Assembly: GCF_002019595.1 (NCBI RefSeq) | Contig: NZ_KV917369.1 | Location: 5,438,326-5,502,325, forward strand | DNA length: 64,000 nucleotides | Source: Priestia abyssalis | Lineage (GTDB): Bacteria; Bacillota; Bacilli; Bacillales; Bacillaceae_H | Reading direction: 5' to 3' | Shown: one piece after another, positions 7,918 through 17,199 of the stretch | Layout: each line of letters starts with the position of its first letter | How positions within the stretch are numbered: the stretch's first letter is position 1 | The notes under the pieces: generated by a model | Told to the model about the DNA's origin: nothing | The model's input: only the letters and a program-made list of their open reading frames with translations | The model's database searches: none | Translations under genes and position numbers: made by a program

Positions 7918-9192
7918 TTACCTTTTTGTGCTCGTTACGGTTTTTCTCTCATCTTCCAATATTTTGAAGAATTCCATATTACTTTTAGAGTTTCTTAAAC
8001 GTCTTAAAAATCTCTCTGCAAAATCAGGGGAATCCGACAACGTTTTACGAATCGCCCATAGATGATCAAGGTGCTCTTTTGGAATGAGCAACTCTTCTTT
8101 TCTTGTACCGGAGCGACGAATATCGATAGCAGGGAAAATACGTTTTTCAGCCAATGAACGATCTAAATGGAGCTCCATATTACCAGTTCCCTTGAACTCT
8201 TCGTAAATAACATCATCCATTCTGGATCCAGTGTCGATTAAAGCTGTGGCCAAAATAGTCAAGCTGCCGCCTTCTTCAATGTTACGAGCCGCTCCAAAGA
8301 AACGTTTTGGACGATGGAAGGCAGCCGGGTCAATCCCGCCTGATAGCGTACGTCCACTTGGAGGAATGACTAAGTTATAAGCACGGGCAAGGCGTGTAAT
8401 ACTATCCATTAGAATGATTACGTCTTTTTTATGCTCTACAAGACGCATCGCGCGCTCTAACACAAGTTCGGCTACTTTGATATGATTCTCTGGCACTTCA
8501 TCGAACGTCGAGCTGACTACGTCTCCGGCAACGGAGCGCTCAATGTCCGTTACCTCCTCTGGTCGTTCATCAATTAACAAGACGATCAGTTCTGCTTCCG
8601 GATGATTCGTTGTAACGCTGTTGGCAATTTCCTTTAAAAGCATTGTTTTTCCGGCTTTCGGAGGCGCCACAATTAATCCCCTTTGACCAAAACCAATTGG
8701 TGCAATCAAATCTATGATTCGCGTCGAGAAGTTTCGCGGCTCTGTCTCCAGTACCATTTGACGATTTGGATAAATAGGCGTTAAAGCCGGGAAATGTACA
8801 CGTTCCTTCGCCGACTCTGGATTATCCCCATTTACTGCTTCTACATGCAGCAAACCATAGTAGCGCTCGTTTTCTTTCGGAGGACGAACTTTACCCGAGA
8901 CTTTATCTCCGTTTCTTAAATCGAATCGTCGAATTTGAGAGGCTGATATATAGATGTCTTCTGAACTAGGCGAATAGTTGATAGGGCGCAGAAAACCAAA
9001 ACCTTCTGACTGAATGATTTCTAGTACGCCTTCCATAAACAAGAGACCATCTTGTTCAGCTTGGGCCTTCAAAATAGCAAAAATAAGTTCTTTTTTCGTT
9101 AACTTGCTGTAGTAGGAAATTTTATACTCACGAGCATGTTCATAGAGCTCTTTTAATTTCATATTCTCTAAATTAGACAATGTTAAATTCAT
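7918..9192 (-). CDS. rho: Transcription termination factor Rho
   Basis: Rho is the hexameric RNA-dependent ATPase that ends transcription of unstructured, untranslated RNA. The 424-residue protein has the N-terminal helical and cold-shock RNA-binding domains (about 50-125, EGFGFLRPINYSPSSEDIY), the P-loop APPKAGKT at 176-183, Walker B DVIILMD and the Q- and R-loop region VIPPSGRTLSGGIDP. It is close to full-length B. subtilis Rho. The 500-bp gap upstream is occupied by dispersed repeats rather than a gene; in B. subtilis rho limits its own synthesis through its leader, which I cannot confirm here. Confidence 0.96.
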   Translation of the reverse strand: MNLTLSNLENMKLKELYEHAREYKISYYSKLTKKELIFAILKAQAEQDGLLFMEGVLEIIQSEGFGFLRPINYSPSSEDIYISASQIRRFDLRNGDKVSGKVRPPKENERYYGLLHVEAVNGDNPESAKERVHFPALTPIYPNRQMVLETEPRNFSTRIIDLIAPIGFGQRGLIVAPPKAGKTMLLKEIANSVTTNHPEAELIVLLIDERPEEVTDIERSVAGDVVSSTFDEVPENHIKVAELVLERAMRLVEHKKDVIILMDSITRLARAYNLVIPPSGRTLSGGIDPAAFHRPKRFFGAARNIEEGGSLTILATALIDTGSRMDDVIYEEFKGTGNMELHLDRSLAEKRIFPAIDIRRSGTRKEELLIPKEHLDHLWAIRKTLSDSPDFAERFLRRLRNSKSNMEFFKILEDERKTVTSTKR

Positions 9193-9328
9193 TCAAACAC
9201 CACACTTTAATCAAATAATTTCCTGTTTTCCCCCATATTAAAATGTTTTGTAAATATGAGAAAAGATACGGATGGAATAAATGGTGAAGATAAGGAAGGC
9301 AATCTTGAAGTAGATTTCAGTAGATTTA

Positions 9329-9533
9329 ATTTATCCCGCTCTAACAGGCAGTGAAACCTTCAGCGAGTAAAGGATCCTTAATACTAAATAGATGCAGTAA
9401 TACATCCCGCATGAACGGGCAGTAAGAACCCCCTTCCCTGGTTCAAGAAGAGGATTACTGCCCGTGAAAGCTCGATAAATCAACTAACCATCCGTCGAGA
9501 TAGAGGTCTCCTCACGGATGGAAGTTTCCTTTC
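9329..9533 (+). repeat. Repeat 'ATCCCGCATGAACGGGCAGT', long form, copy 1
   Basis: Two repeat starts occur in tandem (TTTATCCCGCTCTAACAGGC near 9329 and ATCCCGCATGAACGGGCAGT near 9403). A hairpin ACGGGCAGTAA / TTACTGCCCGT follows, then a second arm pair CCATCCGT / ACGGATGG and the tail GATGGAAGTTTCCTTT. Short or variant forms occur at 15531, 34221, 43692, 49932 and 61897. Together with AT-rich flanks it fills the 500-bp gap between rho and glpX; I see no gene there. Confidence 0.7.
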
Positions 9534-9665
9534 TATTCTACCCTTTTTATCTCTTTTTAATCAACCTATTTTTACGACCCCTCCTCCTTCAAAAAAGGAC
9601 ATCGTTCGTACAAGCATACCTTTCACCATTTCTTTTTCAGAGACGACACGCTCCTCGAAATTTCG

Positions 9666-9700
9666 AAAACAATGAGCACCCGATGGGTGCTCATTGTTTT
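9666..9700 (-). terminator. glpX terminator
   Basis: A perfect 16-bp stem (AAAACAATGAGCACCC, loop GAT) runs into T residues and overlaps the glpX stop codon. Confidence 0.8.
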
Positions 9701-10667
9701 AGTTTTTGATAACGAGATTTGGTTTCTTTTTCAGACTATGTCTGCCGTCAATGAAACGCACCGTCCCAGATTTGGCACGCATAACTAAAGATTGGGTCGT
9801 ACCGATAAGTCCTTTAAATTGAACGCCTTTAAGCAACTCTCCATCTGTTACCCCTGTCGCTGCAAAAATAGCGTCATCCCCTTTTACCAAGTCTTCCATC
9901 CGAAGTACACGGTTAATATCCTGAATGCCCATCGCTTGGCATCGCGCTAATTCTTCCTCGCTTTGAGGTAATAATTTACCTTGCAGCTCTCCACCGAGAC
10001 ATTTAAGAGCAACAGCTGCAATAACTCCTTCAGGCGCTCCGCCAGAACCGAATAAAATATCCACACCAGTATGGTCGAAAGCCGTATTAATAGCTCCTGC
10101 TACATCCCCGTCATTGATCAGCTTAATGCGAGCACCGGCTTCTCTCAGCTCTTTAATGATATGTTCGTGTCGTGAACGATTTAATACCGTTGCAACAACA
10201 TCTTCAATATCTTTATTTTTTGCTTTTGCGACTGCTCTTAAGTTTTCAATAATCGGTGCGTTAATGTCAATTTGGCCCACAGCTTCCGGACCGACTGCGA
10301 TTTTGTCCATATACATATCAGGTGCATGAAGTAAGTTTCCATGGTCAGCTACTGCCAGTACCGCTAAACCGTTCCAGCCGCCTGAAGCAACAATGTTCGT
10401 CCCCTCCAAAGGATCAACAGCCACATCAACTCGCGGACCATATCCCGTTCCAAGTTTCTCTCCGATATAAAGCATTGGAGCCTCGTCCATTTCTCCTTCT
10501 CCAATGACAACCGTGCCCTTCATCGGAATGGTATCAAACACATCACGCATAGCAGAAGTAGCTGCTTCATCAGCTTCGTCTTTCTTTCCGCGTCCCATCC
10601 ATCTAGCAGACGCTAAAGCCGCTGCTTCTGTTACACGTACAAGTTCCATCGATAAACTTCTTTCCAT
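9699..10667 (-). CDS. glpX: Fructose-1,6-bisphosphatase, class II
   Basis: GlpX removes the C1 phosphate of fructose 1,6-bisphosphate in gluconeogenesis, using a divalent metal. The 322-residue protein carries the class II signatures GKKDEADEAAT, VVIGEGEMDEAPMLY and the metal-site VDPLEGT, and is close to the B. subtilis GlpX length. ATG 10667 is chosen because GGGGGAGA lies just upstream, although the frame is open further. It lies between murA and rho as in B. subtilis. Class II FBPases can also act on sedoheptulose 1,7-bisphosphate in some organisms; not testable here. Confidence 0.95.
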   Translation of the reverse strand: MERSLSMELVRVTEAAALASARWMGRGKKDEADEAATSAMRDVFDTIPMKGTVVIGEGEMDEAPMLYIGEKLGTGYGPRVDVAVDPLEGTNIVASGGWNGLAVLAVADHGNLLHAPDMYMDKIAVGPEAVGQIDINAPIIENLRAVAKAKNKDIEDVVATVLNRSRHEHIIKELREAGARIKLINDGDVAGAINTAFDHTGVDILFGSGGAPEGVIAAVALKCLGGELQGKLLPQSEEELARCQAMGIQDINRVLRMEDLVKGDDAIFAATGVTDGELLKGVQFKGLIGTTQSLVMRAKSGTVRFIDGRHSLKKKPNLVIKN

Positions 10668-10746
10668 ATTCGTCTCCCCCGTTGCCAATTTAATTTATTG
10701 GTCCTGCATTACCGCGCATTAGGAACTCTGTGCAGGCAAGTTTCCT

Positions 10747-12033
10747 TTAGGAATTTTGAAATTGCTCAATTTCTTGCTCTGTCATTCTTTCCCGCCAGAT
10801 GACGGCTCCTAAGCCTGAGAGCTTGTCTACCAAATGACTATAACCTCTGTCAATATGCTCTAATCCCGTCACTTCGGTGATTCCTCTTGCCATGAGCCCA
10901 GCTGTAACCAAAGCTGCCCCCGCTCGCAAATCGGATGCCTTGACCTTCGCTCCTTGTAGTTGGGAAGGACCGTTAATAATAGCAGAACGCCCTTCCACTT
11001 TAATGACGGCATTCATTCTCCTTAACTCATCAATATGCTTAAAACGGGCACTATAAATCGTATCCGTTACCACACTTGTACCAGTCACTTTCGTCAATAA
11101 AGAGGTAAAAGGCTGTTGCAGGTCGGTTGGAAATCCTGGATAAACAAGTGTCTTAATATCAACAGCCTTTAAGCTTTGTCCGCCTACCACCAAGATTTGT
11201 TCTGGGTTGGCCTCTACTCGAACCCCCATTTCTCTCATTTTGGCAATCAATGATTCTAAATGAAGGGGAATCACGTTATCAATCATGACTTCCTTGCCCA
11301 TCGCAGCGGCCATAATCATGTAAGTGCCGGCTTCAATTCGATCCGGAATGATAGAATGGCGGCACCCTTTAAGTTCGTCCACTCCATCAATACGAATAAC
11401 GTCTGTTCCTGCTCCTTTAATACGTGCTCCCATATTGGTGAGCAATGTAGCCACGTCAATAATTTCCGGTTCCTTCGCAGCATTTTCAATAATGGTTCGC
11501 CCTTTGGCTCTTACCGCAGCCAGCATAATATTAATCGTCGCTCCTACGCTTACGACGTCCAGATAAATACGGGCACCTTTCAGTTCATCTGCACGCAGAT
11601 AGATGGCTCCTTGTTCATTCGTCACTTGAACTCCGAGAGCCTCAAATCCCTTAATATGCTGGTCAATTGGGCGAGGACCTAAGTGGCATCCTCCTGGAAG
11701 GCCGATGACAGCCTTTTTGAAGCGTCCGAGCATGGCTCCCATCAAATAATAGGAAGCACGTAATTTTTTTACTTTTCCATTAGGAAGAGGCATCGAAACC
11801 ATATCTGCCGGATTAACCGTTAGCTCATTATTTTCATAAGTTACTTTTCCGCCGATTTCTTCGAGCAAATCACTTAAAATCTGTACGTCAGAAATATCAG
11901 GCAATCCCTCAATCGTGACTGGAGACTCCGCTAAAATGGTCGCAGGAATAAGTGCAACTGCACTGTTTTTAGCTCCGCTAATTCTTACCGTACCATTTAA
12001 TGTAGATCCACCTTGTATCTTTAACTTTTCCAC
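10747..12033 (-). CDS. murAB: UDP-GlcNAc 1-carboxyvinyltransferase (second MurA, MurZ-type)
   Basis: The enzyme transfers enolpyruvate from PEP to UDP-N-acetylglucosamine, the first committed step of peptidoglycan synthesis, in the cytosol. The 428-residue sequence shows SGAKNSAVALIPATI and the catalytic loop LPGGCHLGPRP with Cys116, the residue alkylated by fosfomycin; as a Cys enzyme it is expected to be drug-sensitive. Low-GC Gram-positives usually have two MurA paralogues. The position between transaldolase/fbaA and glpX/rho identifies this as the B. subtilis MurAB (MurZ) counterpart, not the main MurAA near the atp operon. Confidence 0.93.
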   Translation of the reverse strand: MEKLKIQGGSTLNGTVRISGAKNSAVALIPATILAESPVTIEGLPDISDVQILSDLLEEIGGKVTYENNELTVNPADMVSMPLPNGKVKKLRASYYLMGAMLGRFKKAVIGLPGGCHLGPRPIDQHIKGFEALGVQVTNEQGAIYLRADELKGARIYLDVVSVGATINIMLAAVRAKGRTIIENAAKEPEIIDVATLLTNMGARIKGAGTDVIRIDGVDELKGCRHSIIPDRIEAGTYMIMAAAMGKEVMIDNVIPLHLESLIAKMREMGVRVEANPEQILVVGGQSLKAVDIKTLVYPGFPTDLQQPFTSLLTKVTGTSVVTDTIYSARFKHIDELRRMNAVIKVEGRSAIINGPSQLQGAKVKASDLRAGAALVTAGLMARGITEVTGLEHIDRGYSHLVDKLSGLGAVIWRERMTEQEIEQFQNS

Positions 12034-12248
12034 TTTAGGCTCCCTTCCAGTGAAGATAATGCCACTTCACTCCTACCTTTAGGTAATATTTACCAAGTTA
12101 TTTGCCGAAATCAAGGTTATTATCATATTACCTAATAGTTTACACGAAAAAGATTTTTTCATGTATAAAATTATCATTTTTACAGAAAAAGGGGCATTCA
12201 CGATTAGTTATGTTGTGAATGCCAAAGGGAAATATGAATATTTTTTAA

Positions 12249-12404
12249 GAGGATGTTCAAAAAGTCCGGGAAAAATCCCCGTCGAATTTCTTCGTCACTC
12301 TGCCTCTCCAGTCCTTACGTATTCACGCTATACGCTCCGGTCCTCGAGTCTATCGTTCCTTGAACTTCTCGGCTCTTTTTGTCCTCCTTTTTGAACACGC
12401 TCTT
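12249..12404 (+). repeat. ~155-bp repeat with terminal inverted repeats, copy 1
   Basis: The ends AAGAGGATGTTCAAAAAG and (reverse strand) AAGAGCGTGTTCAAAAAGG form an imperfect 18-bp terminal inverted repeat. The interior includes GTCGAATTTC, CGTATTCACG and CCTTGAACTTCTCGG. A second copy lies at 59661-59811. It encodes no protein and ends 4 bp from the transaldolase stop. Size and ends suggest a MITE-like element. Confidence 0.8.
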
Positions 12405-12408
12405 TACT

Positions 12409-13053
12409 TTAAGAAAGTCGGTTGTTCCAATCCTTCAGGAATTGTTCGATTCCGCTGTCTGTTAAAGGATGTTTGAATAATTGCATTAATACCTTATATG
12501 GAATGGTTGCGATATGTGCGCCTTTTAGGGCTGCTTCTGTAACATGCATAGGATGACGGATAGAAGCTGCAATAATTTCTGTATCAATATCATGGATCGC
12601 AAAGATATCAGCAATTTGAGCGATAAGATCTAATCCGTTATGCCCTAGATCATCTAAGCGTCCTAAGAATGGGGAAACGTACGTAGCTCCTGCTCTTGCA
12701 GCCAAAAGGGCTTGGTTAGCAGAGAATACTAAGGTTACGTTTGTTTTAATTCCCGACTCTGAAAACTCTTTAACAGCCTTTAAGCCATCCGGAGTCATCG
12801 GTACTTTGATGGTAATATTTGGGGCGATTTTAGCTAGTTCTTTTCCTTCTTGGATCATACCTTCCGCATCCAGTGCGATTACCTCTGCACTTACAGATCC
12901 CGGAACAATAGCCGTAATTTCTTTAAGACGATCTTCAAATGAAATGTTTTCCTTAGCCACCAGGCTTGGATTTGTTGTTACACCTGCCAATAAACCTAGT
13001 GAATGCGCTTCCTTAATTTCGTCAATGTTAGCAGTGTCAATGAAAAATTTCAT
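12409..13053 (-). CDS. tal: Transaldolase, small TalC/FSA-type (YwjH)
   Basis: This 214-residue protein belongs to the single-domain TIM-barrel transaldolase / fructose-6-phosphate aldolase family. The Schiff-base lysine is Lys83 in NITIKVPMT, and the N-terminus MKFFIDTANIDEIKEA is diagnostic. Proteins of this size act either as transaldolase or as F6P aldolase; the B. subtilis homologue at the same place (between murAB and fbaA) is annotated as transaldolase, so I favour that. It would exchange C3 units between sugar phosphates in the non-oxidative pentose phosphate pathway. A dispersed repeat abuts its 3' end. Confidence 0.9.
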   Translation of the reverse strand: MKFFIDTANIDEIKEAHSLGLLAGVTTNPSLVAKENISFEDRLKEITAIVPGSVSAEVIALDAEGMIQEGKELAKIAPNITIKVPMTPDGLKAVKEFSESGIKTNVTLVFSANQALLAARAGATYVSPFLGRLDDLGHNGLDLIAQIADIFAIHDIDTEIIAASIRHPMHVTEAALKGAHIATIPYKVLMQLFKHPLTDSGIEQFLKDWNNRLS

Positions 13054-13110
13054 GACCTTCCCCTCCCGCTCAGTAAAGTATCAAATTGATAAAGAAAGTT
13101 ATTTCTAAAA

Positions 13111-13137
13111 GGAAACCGCCCTAAAAAAGGCGGTTCC
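13111..13137 (-). terminator. Hairpin between fbaA and transaldolase
   Basis: The arms GGAAACCGCC / GGCGGTTCC enclose a short A-rich loop. On the minus strand it follows fbaA and could terminate or process the transcript. Confidence 0.5.
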
Positions 13138-13156
13138 ATGCTTGAAGCAATAATGA

Positions 13157-14014
13157 TTAAGCTTTGTTTGAAGAACCGAACTCGCGCATTTTACCGGCAA
13201 CCGTTTGCTTGATTGCTTCGCGGCCAGGGCCGATAAATTTACGTGGATCATAAACTTCTTGATCGCTGTTTAAAATTTCACGTACTGCTTTTGTAAATGC
13301 GATTTGGTTTTCTGTGTTAACGTTAATTTTAGAAGTACCTAAAGAGATGGCTTTTTCAATATCTTTTGTCGGGATACCAGTACCACCGTGCAATACTAAT
13401 GGTACACCCGTACGGTCACGAACTTCTCCCATTTCTTTGAAACCTAGGTTTGGCTCGCCTTTGTAAGGGCCGTGTACTGAACCTAAAGCTGGCGCCAAGC
13501 AGTCGATGCCTGTAGCTTTTACAAGTTCTTCACACTCTGCTGGATCAGCATAGATAACGCCGTCTGCTACTACATCATCTTCTTGTCCGCCTACTACACC
13601 TAGCTCCGCTTCTACTGATACACCTTTTGAATGAGCATATTCTACTACTTTTTTTGTAGTCTCGATATTTTCTTCAAATGGGTGGTGAGAAGCATCGATC
13701 ATTACAGATGTAAATCCAGCGTCGATTGCCTCTTTACATTTTTCAAAGCTTGAACCGTGGTCTAAATGGATTGCTACAGGAACCGTAATGTTCATGTCTT
13801 GCATTAAACCTTTAACGATGCTTACAACTGTGTTGAAACCGCTCATATGGCGAGCAGCACCTTCTGATACACCGAGGATAACTGGGGATTTTTCCTCTTC
13901 AGCAGCCGCTAAAATCGCTTGCGTCCACTCCAGGTTGTTCATGTTAAATTGACCAACCGCATACTTACCTTCCAACGCTTTGTTCAACATTTCTGTCATT
14001 GAAACTAAAGGCAT
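13157..14014 (-). CDS. fbaA: Fructose-bisphosphate aldolase, class II
   Basis: FbaA interconverts fructose 1,6-bisphosphate with glyceraldehyde-3-phosphate and dihydroxyacetone phosphate in glycolysis and gluconeogenesis. The 285-residue zinc enzyme shows IHLDHGSSFEKC and MIDASHHPFEEN, the GSVHGPYKGEPNL loop and VLHGGTGIP, which supply the metal ligands and phosphate site. ATG 14014 has AAGGAGG at ideal spacing; the longer open frame is not used. It sits between spo0F and transaldolase as in B. subtilis. Confidence 0.95.
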   Translation of the reverse strand: MPLVSMTEMLNKALEGKYAVGQFNMNNLEWTQAILAAAEEEKSPVILGVSEGAARHMSGFNTVVSIVKGLMQDMNITVPVAIHLDHGSSFEKCKEAIDAGFTSVMIDASHHPFEENIETTKKVVEYAHSKGVSVEAELGVVGGQEDDVVADGVIYADPAECEELVKATGIDCLAPALGSVHGPYKGEPNLGFKEMGEVRDRTGVPLVLHGGTGIPTKDIEKAISLGTSKINVNTENQIAFTKAVREILNSDQEVYDPRKFIGPGREAIKQTVAGKMREFGSSNKA

Positions 14015-14241
14015 ACCAAAATCCTCCTTAACATAAACCATTGTCAGTACTATCCGAGAAGTTTCATTGGGATATTATGTACAATTTCAAATGTTTCATA
14101 CGTTCATTTGAAATATTCGCTTATCGAATAGTTTAATACAGTACTTAGGATACCAACTTAAACGACAATCAGCAACATATTTAGTCATTTAATCAAAAAA
14201 AAGAGGGGATTTTGTAAGCATAAATGAACCCCCAAAGGAAA

Positions 14242-14286
14242 AACCATGCCTTAAAAATCCAGTAAAACCAAGGGATTGGCATGGTT
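14242..14286 (-). terminator. spo0F terminator with conserved AATCC/GGATT apex
   Basis: The outer stem AACCATGCC / GGCATGGTT encloses AATCC and GGATT around the loop CTTGGTTTTACT (minus strand), and is followed by a T-run 33 nt after the spo0F stop. The same apex recurs on different stems at 15422-15480, 27003-27062 and 62859-62899. Confidence 0.75.
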
Positions 14287-14318
14287 AATAATCTTTATAC
14301 TATTTATGTAAAGAAAAA

Positions 14319-14690
14319 TCAATTTAACCCTACTGGTAAATATTGTCGAACAGCCTGGCGAATCTCATCAATATCAAATGGTTTAGCAAAATGCGTAAGC
14401 GCCCCTAAATCCTTCGCTTCTTGAATCATATCCAACTCACCATATGCTGTCATGATAATGACCTTAATGCTTTGATCGTGCTGCTTCAATCTTTTCAAAA
14501 TTTCAATGCCATCCATTCCGGGAATTTTCATATCAAGCAACACAAGGTCAGGTGCATTTTTTTGTGCAATTTCGATCGCCTGATATCCATTTGCAGCTTG
14601 AAAGGTTTGGTATCCTTCTTTTTGCAGCACTTCCGTTAACAAAATGCGAATGCCAAATTGATCGTCTACAATTAAAATTTTCTCTTTCAA
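14319..14690 (-). CDS. spo0F: Sporulation phosphorelay response regulator Spo0F
   Basis: Spo0F is the single-domain response regulator that takes phosphate from the sporulation kinases and passes it through Spo0B to Spo0A. All receiver residues are present in the 123-residue protein: Asp9-Asp10, the phosphorylated Asp53 (VLLDMKIPG), Thr81 and Lys103 (FAKPFD). The start is TTG at 14690 after AGGTGGGA. The upstream region has an AGTCGAA motif close to a Spo0A box, with AGGGAATT about 20 bases before it that could be a sigma-H -35 region; both fit spo0F control in B. subtilis but are tentative here. Confidence 0.95.
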   Translation of the reverse strand: MKEKILIVDDQFGIRILLTEVLQKEGYQTFQAANGYQAIEIAQKNAPDLVLLDMKIPGMDGIEILKRLKQHDQSIKVIIMTAYGELDMIQEAKDLGALTHFAKPFDIDEIRQAVRQYLPVGLN

Positions 14691-14769
14691 TATAATCCCA
14701 CCTTCATTATTCTTATACTCCCTATGTTACTCATAAATTTCGACTTTCTCCATACAATTCCCTTCTTTT

Positions 14770-14798
14770 TTACTCTTCGATTTCTTTTCGCTATAATG
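14770..14798 (+). promoter_or_regulatory. Sigma-A promoter for ywjG
   Basis: TTTACT (14770-14775) and TATAAT (14793-14798) are separated by 17 bp, about 45 bp before the ywjG start, in the divergent gap with spo0F. Confidence 0.6.
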
Positions 14799-14842
14799 AC
14801 TACCAGGAATATCGATATGATGATAAGAGAAAGGTGAACGAC

Positions 14843-15373
14843 ATGTTAAAAATTTTTACAACACAGCTAACCGGCTATTTTAAACAAATTCAGGAAAAAG
14901 AAGAGTTTCATATAGAAGACGGGGCTAGAGTATTAGCCCAGGCCATTATCGGAGATGGGAATATTTATATTTACGGAAAAGATGAAATGCAGGCTGTTGG
15001 ACTGGAAGCTACTAAAAGCCAGGAACCTTTACCGAGCACTAAATTAATGGCATTTGAAGATATTGGACATTTGACTTCTGCCGATCGTGTCTTACTTGTT
15101 TCCCGTACCTCAACGGACCCGCATATCTTGGATCTGGCGCAGCGTTTGCAAGAACAGGGAGTTTTGACAGTAGGTATTTCTCCAATTGAAAAAGAAACTA
15201 CCCTGCCATCATTGGAGGATTTCGTTGATGCCCATATCGATACAAAGCTTCTCAAACCGCTTATCCCCGATGATGAAGGAAATCGTTATGGATTCCCGGG
15301 TATCATGACCGCTCTTTATGCTTATTATGGTCTTCATTTAACGATTAAAGAAATTATAACAGAATATGAATAA
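14843..15373 (+). CDS. ywjG: YwjG family protein (DUF2529)
   Basis: This 176-residue conserved Bacillus protein of unknown function is placed between spo0F and pyrG as in B. subtilis. It begins MLKIFTTQLTGYFKQIQ. The middle (NIYIYGKDEMQAVG, DRVLLVSRTSTDPHILDLA) suggests a sugar-isomerase (SIS)-like Rossmann fold, but no catalytic site is evident. A GTG at 14834 is in frame, but the ribosome site AAAGGTG overlaps it and suits ATG 14843. It is transcribed away from spo0F and ends in a strong hairpin. Confidence 0.85.
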   Translation: MLKIFTTQLTGYFKQIQEKEEFHIEDGARVLAQAIIGDGNIYIYGKDEMQAVGLEATKSQEPLPSTKLMAFEDIGHLTSADRVLLVSRTSTDPHILDLAQRLQEQGVLTVGISPIEKETTLPSLEDFVDAHIDTKLLKPLIPDDEGNRYGFPGIMTALYAYYGLHLTIKEIITEYE

Positions 15374-15376
15374 AGC

Positions 15377-15480
15377 GGATGAATCAAAAGGAATAAAAAG
15401 TATTCCTTTTGATTCATCCTCCTGAAAGGACCCGTCATCGAAATCCATTAAAACCAAAGATTTCGTGACGGGTCCTTCAG
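15377..15480 (+). repeat. Tandem hairpins after ywjG; the first is its terminator
   Basis: Hairpin 1 (15377-15419) has a 17-19-bp perfect stem GGATGAATCAAAAGGAA. Hairpin 2 (15422-15480) has the stem CTGAAAGGACCCGTCA with one bulge and the apical sequence AATCCATTAAAACCAAAG. The same pair, in the same order and with related flanks, occurs on the minus strand at 27003-27099 after fadF. Confidence 0.75.
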
Positions 15481-15530
15481 TAAACAATCATTTTTGTATT
15501 CTTTTAGAACTTAACTTATAGCATAGCCCC

Positions 15531-15585
15531 TATTTATCCTCCATTAACAGGCAGTAAGACTCCCCACTGATGGAAGTTTCCTTTA
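15531..15585 (+). repeat. Repeat 'ACGGGCAGTAAGA', short form, copy 2
   Basis: TTTATCCTCCATTAACAGGC is joined directly to AGTAAGACTCCCCACTGATG and GGAAGTTTCCTTTATA: the ends of the long element at 9329-9533 without its interior. It lies 7 bp from the pyrG stop, antisense to pyrG. Confidence 0.7.
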
Positions 15586-15591
15586 TATCCC

Positions 15592-17199
15592 TTATTTCTG
15601 TTGGGCAAGTTCAAAAGAAGCTCCGACGAACTCTCTGAACAACGGCTGTGGTCTTGTCGGACGAGATCTGAATTCCGGATGGAATTGAGATGCCAGGAAC
15701 CACGGATGATCTTTCAACTCAATGATTTCCACAAGTCTGCCATCAGGACTTGTACCTGAGAACACGAAGCCTTCTTTTTCCATCGCTTGGCGATACTCGT
15801 TATTGAACTCATAACGATGGCGATGACGCTCATATACGACCTCATCTTGATAAGCTTCGTATGCTAATGTATCTTCAGAAAGCTTACAAGGATATAAGCC
15901 TAAACGAAGCGTACCGCCTAAGTCTTCCACATCTTTTTGTTCAGGCAATAGATCGATGATCGGGTTTGTCGTTGCAGGGTTGAGCTCAGCAGAATGAGCA
16001 TCTGTTAAGCCTAGTACATTGCGTGCAAACTCTACAGACGCTAACTGCATCCCTAAACAAATACCGAAGAATGGAACCTTATTTTCACGGGCAAATTGTG
16101 TCGCAACAATTTTACCTTCCACCCCGCGATCGCCAAATCCGCCTGGAACAAGAATACCATCTGCATCAGATAACAGCTCTTTTACGTTTTCTGCTGTTAC
16201 ATGTTCGGAATTAATCCATTTTACATTTACATCTGCATCAAAAGCATAACCTGCATGACGAAGAGACTCCACAACAGAAATATAAGCATCTTGCAGTTCA
16301 ACATATTTACCGACAAGGGCAATCTTCACTGTATGAGAAAGACCTTTTACCTTCTCTACAAGCGCCTTCCACTCTGTCATGTCCGGCTCTTTTGTGCTTA
16401 ATTTTAAATGATCGCACGTAATTTGATCCAGCTTTTGCTCTTGCAGAGCAAGCGGAATTTCATATAATGTTTCTGCATCACGACATTCAATAACTGCTTT
16501 TGAATCAATATCGCAGAATAATGCAAGCTTCTCTTTCATATCATCTGAAATCGGCATCTCTGTACGCACGACGATGACATTTGGCTGGATACCTAAGCTG
16601 CGTAATTCTTTTACACTGTGCTGAGTTGGCTTTGTTTTCATTTCGCCCGCTGCCTTAATATAAGGAACAAGCGTACAATGAATATACATCACATTGTCAC
16701 GGCCGATGTCGCTTTTGATTTGACGGATAGCTTCCAAGAACGGTAAAGATTCGATGTCCCCTACTGTTCCACCAATTTCTGTGATCACTACATCCGCGTT
16801 TGTTTCTTTCCCTGCACGGAAAACGCGTTCTTTGATTTCATTTGTGATGTGCGGGATAACCTGCACTGTACCACCTAAATAATCACCGCGGCGTTCTTTT
16901 CTTAAAACAGTTGAATAAACTTTACCTGTTGTTACGTTACTATATTTATTTAAATTAATATCGATAAAGCGCTCATAGTGACCTAAGTCTAAGTCTGTTT
17001 CCGCACCATCATCTGTTACGAATACTTCACCATGCTGATATGGGCTCATTGTCCCTGGGTCAACATTAATATATGGGTCAAATTTTTGAATAGTTACATT
17101 TAACCCACGGTTTTTTAATAATCTTCCAAGTGAAGCAGCTGTAATTCCTTTTCCTAAAGACGATACAACGCCCCCGGTAACGAAAATATACTTTGTCAT
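15592..17199 (-). CDS. pyrG: CTP synthase
   Basis: PyrG aminates UTP to CTP using glutamine and ATP. The 535-residue protein has the N-terminal synthetase domain (P-loop-like FVTGGVVSSLGKG at about 5-17, KFDPYINVDPGTM) and the C-terminal class I glutaminase with nucleophile Cys in FFGICLGMQ and the HPEFRSRP histidine-glutamate pair. The length is that of B. subtilis PyrG. A 320-nt leader upstream contains a GGGCTC transcription start and an attenuator hairpin, so expression should respond to CTP level. It lies between rpoE and ywjG as usual. Confidence 0.96.
   Translation of the reverse strand: MTKYIFVTGGVVSSLGKGITAASLGRLLKNRGLNVTIQKFDPYINVDPGTMSPYQHGEVFVTDDGAETDLDLGHYERFIDINLNKYSNVTTGKVYSTVLRKERRGDYLGGTVQVIPHITNEIKERVFRAGKETNADVVITEIGGTVGDIESLPFLEAIRQIKSDIGRDNVMYIHCTLVPYIKAAGEMKTKPTQHSVKELRSLGIQPNVIVVRTEMPISDDMKEKLALFCDIDSKAVIECRDAETLYEIPLALQEQKLDQITCDHLKLSTKEPDMTEWKALVEKVKGLSHTVKIALVGKYVELQDAYISVVESLRHAGYAFDADVNVKWINSEHVTAENVKELLSDADGILVPGGFGDRGVEGKIVATQFARENKVPFFGICLGMQLASVEFARNVLGLTDAHSAELNPATTNPIIDLLPEQKDVEDLGGTLRLGLYPCKLSEDTLAYEAYQDEVVYERHRHRYEFNNEYRQAMEKEGFVFSGTSPDGRLVEIIELKDHPWFLASQFHPEFRSRPTRPQPLFREFVGASFELAQQK

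Noticed and set aside
9329..9533. CRISPR array or riboswitch in the rho-glpX gap
   Set aside because: The repeated units are unevenly spaced, differ in length and recur at other loci; there is no regular repeat-spacer pattern and no cas gene, and no known riboswitch core.
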